From Lachnospiraceae bacterium (GTDB lineage Bacteria; Bacillota; Clostridia; Lachnospirales; Lachnospiraceae): 63,650 nucleotides of DNA. Below the pieces are notes generated by a model. The model ran no database searches. It was not told the DNA's origin and worked only from the letters and a program-made list of their open reading frames with translations. Positions 57,483-63,650 of this stretch are shown here, one piece after another (within the stretch, counting starts at the first letter, position 1; each line of letters starts with the position of its first letter). The position numbers and the translations under genes are program-made. The stretch spans positions 1 through 63,650 of the forward strand of contig JAQXGF010000036.1 of NCBI GenBank assembly GCA_029006155.1, in the 5' to 3' direction.

Positions 57483-58290
57483 AATTAGCCCCCTGATTCA
57501 GAACGTCGCCGGTCATATTGCAGATCGCGTCGATGATGCGGTTGCGGTAGGTGGAATTGCCCTCAAATTCCTGCATATGGCTCCAGCCGATCTCACCGGC
57601 AAGACCCATGGCAGCGACGGCTGCCGCAGCGGCTTCCAGCTTGTTATCCGGGTTTGCAGTGATAAATGCGGTCATCATGCCGGAGAGCTGACATCCGGTT
57701 CCGGTAATTTTGCCCATCTCCGGACGGCCGTTGCGGATGACATAGCATTTGTCGCCGTCACTGACGAGGTCAATTGCTCCGGTGATGGCGATGATCGCAT
57801 GGCTCTTTTTGGCAAAGTCTTTTACGAATGCAACGGCAGAGTCCAGTGTCTCATCGGTTACAGCGTCGGCGACATCTGCATCAACGCCCTTTGTCGTCCC
57901 ACTTCCAAAGGCGAGCGTTTTGATTTCAGAAATATTGCCACGGATGACGGTCGGCTGCAGTTCGTCCATGATGCGAAGTGCCGTGTTCGTCCGAAGGGCG
58001 GAAGCGCCGGCCCCGACCGGGTCGAGCAGGATCGGGTGCTGAAGTTCCTTCGCGCGGTGTCCGGCGCGGAACATCCCCTCGATGCTTCTCTGATTTAAAG
58101 TACCGATATTGAGATTCAGACCGCCGCAGATCGAGGTGATGTCCTCGACATCTTCCGGTTCATCCGACATGATCGGGCTGCCGCCGCAGGCGAGCAGAAT
58201 ATTTGCCACGTCGTTGACGGTGACGTAATTGGTGATGTTGTGCACGAGCGGCACAAGTGTTCTGACTTGATCAAGACAGGTTCCAAGCAT
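57469..58290 (-). CDS. thiM: Hydroxyethylthiazole kinase
   Basis: Phosphorylates the thiazole precursor THZ. The 273 residues show VRTLVPLVHNITNYVTVNDVANILLACGGSPIMSDEPEDVEDI, LDPVGAGASALRTNTALRI and GTGCQLSGMMTAFI. I chose the ATG complementary to 58288-58290, with AAAGGAG in front; the frame extends to 58401 but that falls within the riboswitch terminator. First gene of the thiamine salvage operon. Confidence 0.96.
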   Translation of the reverse strand: MLGTCLDQVRTLVPLVHNITNYVTVNDVANILLACGGSPIMSDEPEDVEDITSICGGLNLNIGTLNQRSIEGMFRAGHRAKELQHPILLDPVGAGASALRTNTALRIMDELQPTVIRGNISEIKTLAFGSGTTKGVDADVADAVTDETLDSAVAFVKDFAKKSHAIIAITGAIDLVSDGDKCYVIRNGRPEMGKITGTGCQLSGMMTAFITANPDNKLEAAAAAVAAMGLAGEIGWSHMQEFEGNSTYRNRIIDAICNMTGDVLNQGANYEVR

Positions 58291-58350
58291 GGTTTTTCGC
58301 TCCTTTTCTTTAACATGATCTGCCAGAGGAGCAGCCACGCGCAAAACCTG

Positions 58351-58388
58351 AAAAAAGAAAACGGATATGTCTGCGAGAACATATCCGT
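58351..58388 (-). terminator. TPP riboswitch expression-platform terminator
   Basis: ACGGATATGT (58361-58370) pairs perfectly with ACATATCCGT (58379-58388); on the minus strand a TTTCTTTTTT tract follows (58360-58351). It sits between aptamer and thiM and fits TPP-induced termination. Confidence 0.88.
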
Positions 58389-58426
58389 AAAAAGACAACA
58401 CAAAAAAAGATGCTGCGTATGATATA

Positions 58427-58508
58427 TCCCTACGTTGGCATTATCCAAATCAGGTTTTGGGTCCAGACGATACAGTCTGTTCTCAGCCTGCTCACGGCAA
58501 GCTCCCCT
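58427..58508 (-). promoter_or_regulatory. TPP riboswitch (THI element)
   Basis: On the minus strand: GGGGAGCTTGCC, the conserved CTGAGA, ACCC, AACCTGATTTGGATAATGCC and the closing CGTAGGGA, in order. This is the classical TPP aptamer, here upstream of thiM-thiE-thiD-cytX. Confidence 0.96.
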
Positions 58509-58518
58509 TTTGTCAGAC

Positions 58519-58547
58519 ATTATAGCGCATGTGGAAAGAAAATGCAA
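58519..58547 (-). promoter_or_regulatory. Promoter of the thiamine operon
   Basis: Read on the minus strand: TTGCAT (58547-58542), a 17-base spacer and a perfect TATAAT (58524-58519). Transcription starts right before the riboswitch. Confidence 0.78.
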
Positions 58548-58554
58548 TGATATG

Positions 58555-58583
58555 TTGTTATTTATCGAAAGTGAATTTATAAT
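58555..58583 (+). promoter_or_regulatory. Promoter of the methyltransferase gene
   Basis: TTGTTA (58555-58560), a 17-base spacer and a perfect TATAAT (58578-58583), back to back with the thiamine operon promoter. Confidence 0.72.
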
Positions 58584-58616
58584 GAAATGATGAAAAGAAA
58601 AAACAGAGGTGACAGG

Positions 58617-59321
58617 ATGTACAGTGACTTATTTAGCCGCGTCTATGACGCATTTGGCTGGAATTATTATCCGGAAGAGTTTGCAGGGCTTTTGCAGCGC
58701 TGGATTGAAAAAAATCAGATTCGGGTGCGGACGATGCTCGATATTGGCTGTGGGACTGGTGTGCTCTGCAACAGAATGCATGCGTATGGGATTGACGCAC
58801 AGGGAATGGATCTCTCGGAAGGGATGATCGCGATGGCGAGAGAAAAATATCCGGAGCTGGTATTTGAGCAGGGGAACATGATTACTTATGAGAGTGACCG
58901 GCAGTTTGACCTTGTGACGAGCACCTGTGACGCAATGAACCATATCTTAGATCCGGCGGATCTGCAGCAGGTGATGCAGCACGTCTATGGCTATCTGGAG
59001 CCGGATGGATATTTTCTGTTTGATTTGCTGAAATGGGAGGAGACGGAAGAATGCGAGCCGGTCGATCTGGGAGAGCTGGATGGAAAACGGCTGCAATTTC
59101 AGATTCATCGAACTACGGATGGATTTGTGAGTCTGCAAATCGAGGTATTTGAGGGAACACAGCTCGTACATACCGAAGTGATTCGGGAGCGGATGTATGC
59201 CCCGGATCAAATTTTGCAAATGCTTCGTCAAACCGGATTTTCGAAAGCCTGGTGTACGGATCGACTGCTGGCAGAAGAATCAGAGCAGGCATCCACCTGG
59301 TTTATCATTGCGAGAAAATGA
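58617..59321 (+). CDS. Class I SAM-dependent methyltransferase
   Basis: Small-molecule methyltransferase of 234 residues. Motif I LDIGCGTGVLCNRM, the acidic loop AQGMDLSEGMIAMAREKYP, motif II-III QFDLVTSTCDAMNHILD and motif IV YLEPDGYFLFDL mark the fold. The N-terminus (MYSDLFSRVYDAFGWNYYPEEF) resembles the CapA/YqeM-like methyltransferases, whose substrates are mostly unknown. I chose ATG 58617 behind GAGGTGACAGG; an ATG at 58587 would add ten residues that start on the promoter's transcript edge. It is divergent from thiM. Substrate unknown. Confidence 0.88.
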   Translation: MYSDLFSRVYDAFGWNYYPEEFAGLLQRWIEKNQIRVRTMLDIGCGTGVLCNRMHAYGIDAQGMDLSEGMIAMAREKYPELVFEQGNMITYESDRQFDLVTSTCDAMNHILDPADLQQVMQHVYGYLEPDGYFLFDLLKWEETEECEPVDLGELDGKRLQFQIHRTTDGFVSLQIEVFEGTQLVHTEVIRERMYAPDQILQMLRQTGFSKAWCTDRLLAEESEQASTWFIIARK

Positions 59322-59354
59322 AAGAGGAAGGAATGATCGGATATGACAAAATGC

Positions 59355-59383
59355 TTGACAGATCCGAAAAAAAGGAATAAGAA
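59355..59383 (+). promoter_or_regulatory. Candidate promoter of proC
   Basis: A perfect TTGACA (59355-59360), a 17-base spacer and a weak TAAGAA (59378-59383), 36 bases before ATG 59419. Confidence 0.45.
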
Positions 59384-59418
59384 AGAGAAAACAGGAACAT
59401 AAGAGGAGGAGCAGGCAT

Positions 59419-60213
59419 ATGAAGGTTGGATTTATCGGATGTGGAAACATGGCAAAGGCGATGATACACGGGATGCTCGGAAGCAAAAAGGTGCAGCCGC
59501 AGGAGATGATCGCTTCAGCGAAAAGCGAGAAGACACGGGAAATGATCCGCAGTCAGATCGGAATTCAGGCAGCGAAAACAAATGTGGAAGTGCTGGAATT
59601 TGCAGATATTGTATTTCTGGCAGTCAAGCCGCAGTATCTGGAAGGGGTGCTTGCCGAGATCAGAGGAGCCGTGCGTCCGTCTCAGGTATTTGTCTCGTTA
59701 GCACCTGGTAAAACACTTGAGTGGCTGGGAGAAAGGCTCGGGAGCGGGGCAAAGCTCATCCGGACGATGCCGAACACACCTGCGATGGTAGGAGCGGGGA
59801 TGACGGGGCTTTGTGTAAACACACAAGTGACAGCGGAAGAGACAGCGCTGGTCTGTGAGCTGTGCAATACCTTTGGACGGACGGAGGTCGTGCCGGAGGC
59901 TTTGATCGATGTGGTCGTGGGTGTTTCCGGAAGTTCTCCGGCTTATGTATTTTTGTTTCTGGAAGCGATGGCAGACGCGGCTGTGGCAGACGGAATGCCA
60001 CGGGCGCAGGCATATGAATTTGCTGCTCAGGCAGTGATGGGAAGTGCAAAGCTGATGCTGGAGACCGGCAAGCATCCGGGAGAGCTGAAGGATATGGTGT
60101 GCTCACCGGCAGGCACCACGATTGAGGCTGTGCGTGTACTCGAAGAAAAAGGCTTCCGCAGCGCCGTGATCGAGGCACAGAAGGCATGTGTGAAAAAGGC
60201 GAAAGGGCTGTAA
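59419..60213 (+). CDS. proC: Pyrroline-5-carboxylate reductase
   Basis: Last step of proline synthesis, NAD(P)H-dependent. The 264 residues start with the Rossmann motif GFIGCGNMAKAMIHG, followed by DIVFLAVKPQYLEGVL, RTMPNTPAMVGAGMTGL and the C-terminal signature GVSGSSPAYVFLFLEAMADAAVADGMPRAQAYEFAAQAVMGSAKL...PGELKDMVCSPAGTTIEAV. GAGGAGG precedes ATG 59419. proA and proB are not in the window. Confidence 0.97.
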   Translation: MKVGFIGCGNMAKAMIHGMLGSKKVQPQEMIASAKSEKTREMIRSQIGIQAAKTNVEVLEFADIVFLAVKPQYLEGVLAEIRGAVRPSQVFVSLAPGKTLEWLGERLGSGAKLIRTMPNTPAMVGAGMTGLCVNTQVTAEETALVCELCNTFGRTEVVPEALIDVVVGVSGSSPAYVFLFLEAMADAAVADGMPRAQAYEFAAQAVMGSAKLMLETGKHPGELKDMVCSPAGTTIEAVRVLEEKGFRSAVIEAQKACVKKAKGL

Positions 60214-60233
60214 GAATAACTTTGATTCGATAA

Positions 60234-60303
60234 GAAAATCTCCGGAAATCCTGAGCATGCTCAAATGGAACGGGCAGCTTTCGATTTCCGGAGATTTTCT
60301 ATT
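60234..60303. terminator. Long terminator hairpin after proC
   Basis: GAAAATCTCCGGAAATC (60234-60250) pairs perfectly with GATTTCCGGAGATTTTC (60283-60299), a 17-bp stem, then TATTTTT. It lies between convergent genes and can act in both directions. Confidence 0.88.
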
Positions 60304-60349
60304 TTTATAAACAGTATGTCAGATATTTACAGCTTCATGAACATTTCAT

Positions 60350-60408
60350 TCCAACGAATGTCAGGACAGATAGCAATATTCGCATGCTATCCTTTTCCGT
60401 TATCCTGA
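60350..60408 (-). repeat. Nested palindrome downstream of glgD
   Basis: GTCAGGA/TCCTGAC outer arms (about 60360-60366 and 60402-60408) enclose GATAGCA-ATATTCGCA-TGCTATC (60374-60396). The loop contains ATATTCGC, recalling the dispersed repeat tail. Likely another member of the structured class, possibly also ending glgC-glgD transcription. Confidence 0.5.
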
Positions 60409-60455
60409 CCGCTTTGCTGGAAATCGGCTGGGCTTGTGTTCCGTAAGCGTCCGTA

Positions 60456-61571
60456 TCAGAGCGTATCGCCACGCTTGATGTATCCTGGATTGCCCTCCGG
60501 GGAGATGATTTCCCGCCCGCGGATGATCTTGGCCTGTTTGTCTACGACCTGATTTTCAATGTGGACATTTTCACCGATCACGCAGCCGCCGAGCACGATA
60601 CTGTTGCGGATGACGGCCCCTTTCTTGATGACGCAGCCACGTCCGATGATGGAATTTTCAATCGTGCCGTGCACCATACAGCCGTTCGATACGACGGAAT
60701 TCTTGATGACTGCTGTATCGAAATAATGGGTCGGACAGGAATCATTTGTCCGGGTGTAGATGGGCCACTCTTCATGGAAGAGGTTCTGTGCGGATTTGTA
60801 ATCAATCAGCGCCATATTGGCCTCATAGTAGCTCTTGAAATCGGTGATCGAAGCAAAATAGCCACGATGTGCAACGCCGCGCACATCGAGCTCGCCACAT
60901 TCTTCATTGACGATATCGGAGAGCGTGAACATGGAGGACATTTCTTTTGCCTTGTAGACAAGTTCGATGAACAGCTCTGTCTTCATAACATAAGTATCCA
61001 TGAAAATATTGCGGTTCTTTACATTTCCATGGTTTGGCTCGATCGAAAGTACCCCCTTTTGCTTATTCAGGTTCAGAATGTTGCAGCTTAAATAGGAATC
61101 CTTTGCATTGTCTACTGCGTGGTAGAGCAGGGTGATATCTGCGCCGGACTCGACATGTGCCTGAATCAGGGACGAGTAGTCGATCGTGTAGACCATATAA
61201 TTCGGTGCGATCACAACATATGGATTGTGAAGGCGGCGGATGTATTCCATATTCTCCAGATAAGAGGAGATGTCGGTATTGTAAATGTCATTTACCGCGC
61301 GTGCCTCGCTGAACAGCAGATGCAGACGGCCGCTCTTGGAGTTGATGTTGTAGTGACGGCCCGTGCCGACATGCTCGACAAGAGAGCGTGGCTTGCGGTT
61401 GACATAGACCTGAATGCGGTCAATGCCGCTGTTGCTCATGTTCGAGATCGGAAAATCGATGACACGATATCTTCCGAGAAAGGAAAAGGCGCCGATCGGA
61501 CGATAATCCTGCATGCCCTCCACATAAATATTCCGCGAAGCGGAGTTTACAATTCCAAATGCATCGTACAT
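60456..61571 (-). CDS. glgD: Glucose-1-phosphate adenylyltransferase, GlgD subunit
   Basis: Regulatory partner of GlgC in Firmicutes ADP-glucose pyrophosphorylase, making ADP-glucose for glycogen. The 371 residues have the nucleotidyltransferase fold but lack the catalytic GGxGxRL loop: the start reads IVNSASRNIYVEG... instead, as expected of GlgD. Then FSFLGRYRVIDFPISNMSNSGIDRIQVYVNRK, and a C-terminal left-handed beta-helix with hexapeptide repeats (NSIIGRGCVIKKGAVIRNSIVLGGCVIGENVHIENQVV). Its ATG is one base after the glgC stop, with AAAGGGGG ahead, so translation is coupled. Glycogen synthase and branching enzyme are not in the window. Confidence 0.95.
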   Translation of the reverse strand: MYDAFGIVNSASRNIYVEGMQDYRPIGAFSFLGRYRVIDFPISNMSNSGIDRIQVYVNRKPRSLVEHVGTGRHYNINSKSGRLHLLFSEARAVNDIYNTDISSYLENMEYIRRLHNPYVVIAPNYMVYTIDYSSLIQAHVESGADITLLYHAVDNAKDSYLSCNILNLNKQKGVLSIEPNHGNVKNRNIFMDTYVMKTELFIELVYKAKEMSSMFTLSDIVNEECGELDVRGVAHRGYFASITDFKSYYEANMALIDYKSAQNLFHEEWPIYTRTNDSCPTHYFDTAVIKNSVVSNGCMVHGTIENSIIGRGCVIKKGAVIRNSIVLGGCVIGENVHIENQVVDKQAKIIRGREIISPEGNPGYIKRGDTL

Positions 61572-61572
61572 A

Positions 61573-62712
61573 TTATTCAGCCCCCTTTACACGTTTTGCC
61601 ACGAGCTCGATGTGCTCGCTGTCTGCACTGCCGACTACGGCCTGCTTTCCGATCTGTACGCCGTCCGCCACAAGTGCACGTGTGACGACCGCACCTTCTT
61701 CTACGACGGCACCTGGCATCAGTACGCTGTCGATGATCTTAGCGCCAGCGCCGACTTTGACATTCGTGAACAGGACGGAATTCTGTACACTGCCTTCTAC
61801 GACACAGCCCTGTGTGATGTAGGCATTCTTTACCTCGGCATCTGCGCTGATGTACTGCGGAAGTGCAGTCACATCCTCGGTGTAAATTCTCCAGCTCCGG
61901 TCGTTCAGGTCCAGCTCGTTGTTCGGGTTGAGCAGATCCATGTTGGCTTCCCAGAGAGAATCGATCGTTCCGACGTCTTTCCAGTAGCCTTTAAACTGAT
62001 AAGCGTACAGGCTCTTGCCATCGTTTAAAAGGGTCGGGATGATATCTTTTCCGAAATCGTGGTGGGAGTCCGGATTCTTGATGTCTGCCAGGAGGAGCTT
62101 GCGCAGGGTCTTCCAGTTGAATATGTAGATGCCCATGGATGCAAGATTGCTCTTTGGTTCAGCCGGCTTTTCCTCGAATTCGTAAATGCTTCCGTCTTCG
62201 TTTGTGTTCATGATACCGAAACGGCTTGCCTCTTTCAGGGGAACCGGAATCACGGCGATCGTGGCATCTGCCTTGTGCTCTTTGTGGAACGCAAGCATCT
62301 TTGCGTAGTTCATTTTGTAAATGTGGTCGCCGGAGAGGATCAGAAGATATTCCGGGGCGAATTTATCGATAAAGTCAATATTCTGGGAGATCGCGTCTGC
62401 TGTGCCACGGTAAACATCGAGCTCTGCGTCTGCCTTTTCACGCGGAGGAAGGACGTAAACGCCGCTGTCCTTCGCATCGAGTCCCCAGCGCCCGCCAACG
62501 GATACATAGCTGTTCAGAAGCACGGACTCGTACTGTGTCAGGACACCGACGACATCGATGCCGCTGTTGGCACAGTTACTCAGAGGAAAATCGATGATGC
62601 GGTATTTGCCGCCGTATGCTACTGCCGGCTTGGCTACTTTGCTGGTCAGCTCATGCAGTCGGCTGCCGCGTCCACCGGCCAGAATCATTGCTAACATGTT
62701 GTCTTGTTTCAT
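61573..62712 (-). CDS. glgC: Glucose-1-phosphate adenylyltransferase, GlgC subunit
   Basis: Catalytic subunit that makes ADP-glucose from glucose-1-phosphate and ATP, the committed step of glycogen synthesis. The 379 residues show [45 protein letters not shown] at the active site, [13 protein letters not shown] with the catalytic Asp, [21 protein letters not shown] for sugar binding, and a beta-helix C-terminus ([37 protein letters not shown]). I chose the ATG complementary to 62710-62712 behind GAGAGG. A TATAAT (minus strand, 62779-62774) lies upstream as the likely -10 box. First gene of glgC-glgD. Confidence 0.96.
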   Translation of the reverse strand: MKQDNMLAMILAGGRGSRLHELTSKVAKPAVAYGGKYRIIDFPLSNCANSGIDVVGVLTQYESVLLNSYVSVGGRWGLDAKDSGVYVLPPREKADAELDVYRGTADAISQNIDFIDKFAPEYLLILSGDHIYKMNYAKMLAFHKEHKADATIAVIPVPLKEASRFGIMNTNEDGSIYEFEEKPAEPKSNLASMGIYIFNWKTLRKLLLADIKNPDSHHDFGKDIIPTLLNDGKSLYAYQFKGYWKDVGTIDSLWEANMDLLNPNNELDLNDRSWRIYTEDVTALPQYISADAEVKNAYITQGCVVEGSVQNSVLFTNVKVGAGAKIIDSVLMPGAVVEEGAVVTRALVADGVQIGKQAVVGSADSEHIELVAKRVKGAE

Positions 62713-62947
62713 GATGAGACCTCTCTTTCTCTTTCTTAAACCCGTAGAATAAACTATGGGTACTATGAGGTATATTATACAATTATTTGTGAAAAATTTC
62801 CATATTTTTATGCAAAAAAAACGAGAAAAAATAAAAAAATTACAAAACAAAAGAAGAAATTTACAAGAACCTCACATAACTGGCACAGAATTTACCGGAA
62901 TCCGTATGAAGGAATCACCAAAACCATAAAAATTAAGAAATCCTTTC

Positions 62948-62976
62948 GTGACAAAACGCCGGTTTATGCTTATACT
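62948..62976 (+). promoter_or_regulatory. Promoter of the terminal secreted-protein gene
   Basis: GTGACA (62948-62953), a 17-base spacer and TATACT (62971-62976). It lies 34 bases before ATG 63010. The rest of the 297-base gap 62713-63009 is A/T-rich leader and divergent promoter sequence. Confidence 0.6.
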
Positions 62977-63009
62977 GATAAGAGATTTTACAATTGGGAG
63001 ACGATTCGT

Positions 63010-63650
63010 ATGAGAAATCGAAATTATCAGGACATGTTCTGTGCGGCGCGCCTGGCGATAGCAGTTCTGACTGCGGCCTGTATCAGCCAGCCGGTCGGAG
63101 CAGTTGCACAGGAGCTGTCACCGGATACCGCGGTGATGGAAGAGCAAAAGGGCGGACCGGGAGAGCCACAGGACATCGAGATACAGCCGGATGCGAATAT
63201 GGGCGGAGAGCCGGAAGAGCAGACGGAAGCGCAGGAGCTGACCGGGAACTGGTCCGTAGATGGCGCATGGGTACAGACAAAGGCAGAAGATGAGGAAGAA
63301 CGCTGGACTTACAAGCAGAGCGGGTCGGAGGCAGAGGAAGATACATCCACGATCGTCTGCAGCTATCTGGATACCAATTATTCGGTATTGGAATATGAGC
63401 AGCTCAGAGATATGCTTACCAATAATGCAGTGTACAGCAATGCAGATGCACAGATCAGTACGAGCGCAGCCTATACAGATGCAAAGGATTACCTGTATAT
63501 GCTGACCGTGGAGCCTTCCGGGGTGGATTACCGGGACATTTACTATTATGTCGTAGGAAACCGCCGCTGTTTCTGTGTCGAGGTACGGGAGTATCAGGCA
63601 GAGGCAGATGCGCTGGAGGCGGCACAGCAGAAGACGCCGTCACAGACCGG
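63010..63650 (+). CDS. Secreted protein of unknown function, 3' end outside window
   Basis: Open reading frame from ATG 63010 to the last base without a stop, 213 codons so far. The product begins with a signal peptide (basic MRNRNYQ, hydrophobic LAIAVLTAACISQ, likely cleavage near GAVAQ), then a low-complexity acidic stretch rich in Glu, Gln, Pro and Gly (~35-80), followed by a folded region with SCYLDTNYSVLEYEQLRDMLTNNAVYSNADAQIS-like spacing and aromatic-rich strands (VDYRDIYYYVVGNRRCFCVEVREY). GGGAG at 62996-63000 is the ribosome binding site. I do not recognise the family; the strand-rich part resembles the extracellular region of the zinc-ribbon/YARHG protein only in general style. Confidence 0.75.
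   Translation, partial: MRNRNYQDMFCAARLAIAVLTAACISQPVGAVAQELSPDTAVMEEQKGGPGEPQDIEIQPDANMGGEPEEQTEAQELTGNWSVDGAWVQTKAEDEEERWTYKQSGSEAEEDTSTIVCSYLDTNYSVLEYEQLRDMLTNNAVYSNADAQISTSAAYTDAKDYLYMLTVEPSGVDYRDIYYYVVGNRRCFCVEVREYQAEADALEAAQQKTPSQT

Overview
The window reads as an ordinary chromosomal segment of a Gram-positive anaerobe of the class Clostridia, most likely family Lachnospiraceae (inference; no 16S rRNA gene is present). The reasons are strong AGGAGG-type ribosome binding sites, the order tig-clpP-clpX-lon-ysxC, the order rpsF-ssb-rpsR, the paired glgC/glgD, a class B sortase, an OmpR/VanS-type two-component pair, a sulfatase with an anaerobic sulfatase maturase, radical SAM proteins, and guanine-type and TPP riboswitches. 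I see no rRNA or tRNA gene, CRISPR array, prophage or intact insertion sequence.

Layout. 1-8 kb: 3' part of valS, a membrane-anchored L,D-transpeptidase, an ArsR-type regulator with a very lysine-rich tail, a zinc-ribbon/YARHG membrane protein and citrate synthase. 8-13 kb: a MacB-like ABC exporter whose permease carries a coiled coil of about 590 residues. 13-20 kb: asnS, a VanRS-like two-component system, sortase B, a sirtuin, a DUF951 protein and the rpsF-ssb-rpsR operon. 20-28 kb: a ROK repressor with a sorbitol-dehydrogenase-like enzyme, a DUF1858 protein, a diguanylate cyclase, a TetR regulator, an MntP-like membrane protein, a radical SAM enzyme and a DJ-1 protein. 28-35 kb: the protein quality-control cluster tig, clpP, clpX, lon, plus ysxC. 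35-40 kb: a four-gene nucleoside ABC importer behind a guanine-type riboswitch. 40-49 kb: PepF-type peptidase, MATE pump, a sedoheptulokinase-like kinase, two half-size CHR transporters, a sulfatase and its maturase. 49-53.4 kb: a polyol module (dehydrogenase plus sugar kinase, minus strand) with a divergent ROK repressor. 53.7 kb: a lone PD-(D/E)XK transposase-family gene. 54.7-58.5 kb: thiM-thiE-thiD-cytX under a TPP riboswitch (minus strand). 58.6-63.65 kb: a methyltransferase, proC, glgC-glgD (minus strand) and the start of a secreted protein cut off by the window end.

The most unusual content is non-coding. Many intergenic gaps hold nested palindromes. The 5' leaders of asnS and of the diguanylate cyclase gene are diverged copies of one element with base-pair-preserving substitutions. 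One internal module of the asnS element recurs between clpX and lon, next to a cloverleaf of one outer stem and three hairpins with no unpaired junction bases. A second dispersed repeat (head GCAAGTAGCGAAGC, tail GATTGCGAATATCCGC) occurs in both orientations. Many of its hairpins close on the heptamer GCGAAGC, known as an exceptionally stable DNA mini-hairpin. I regard this modular hairpin family as the best candidate for undescribed biology here.

Limits: all functions come from reading motifs and remembered families. No database search, folding program or alignment was run, and starts were chosen by ribosome binding site and family length.
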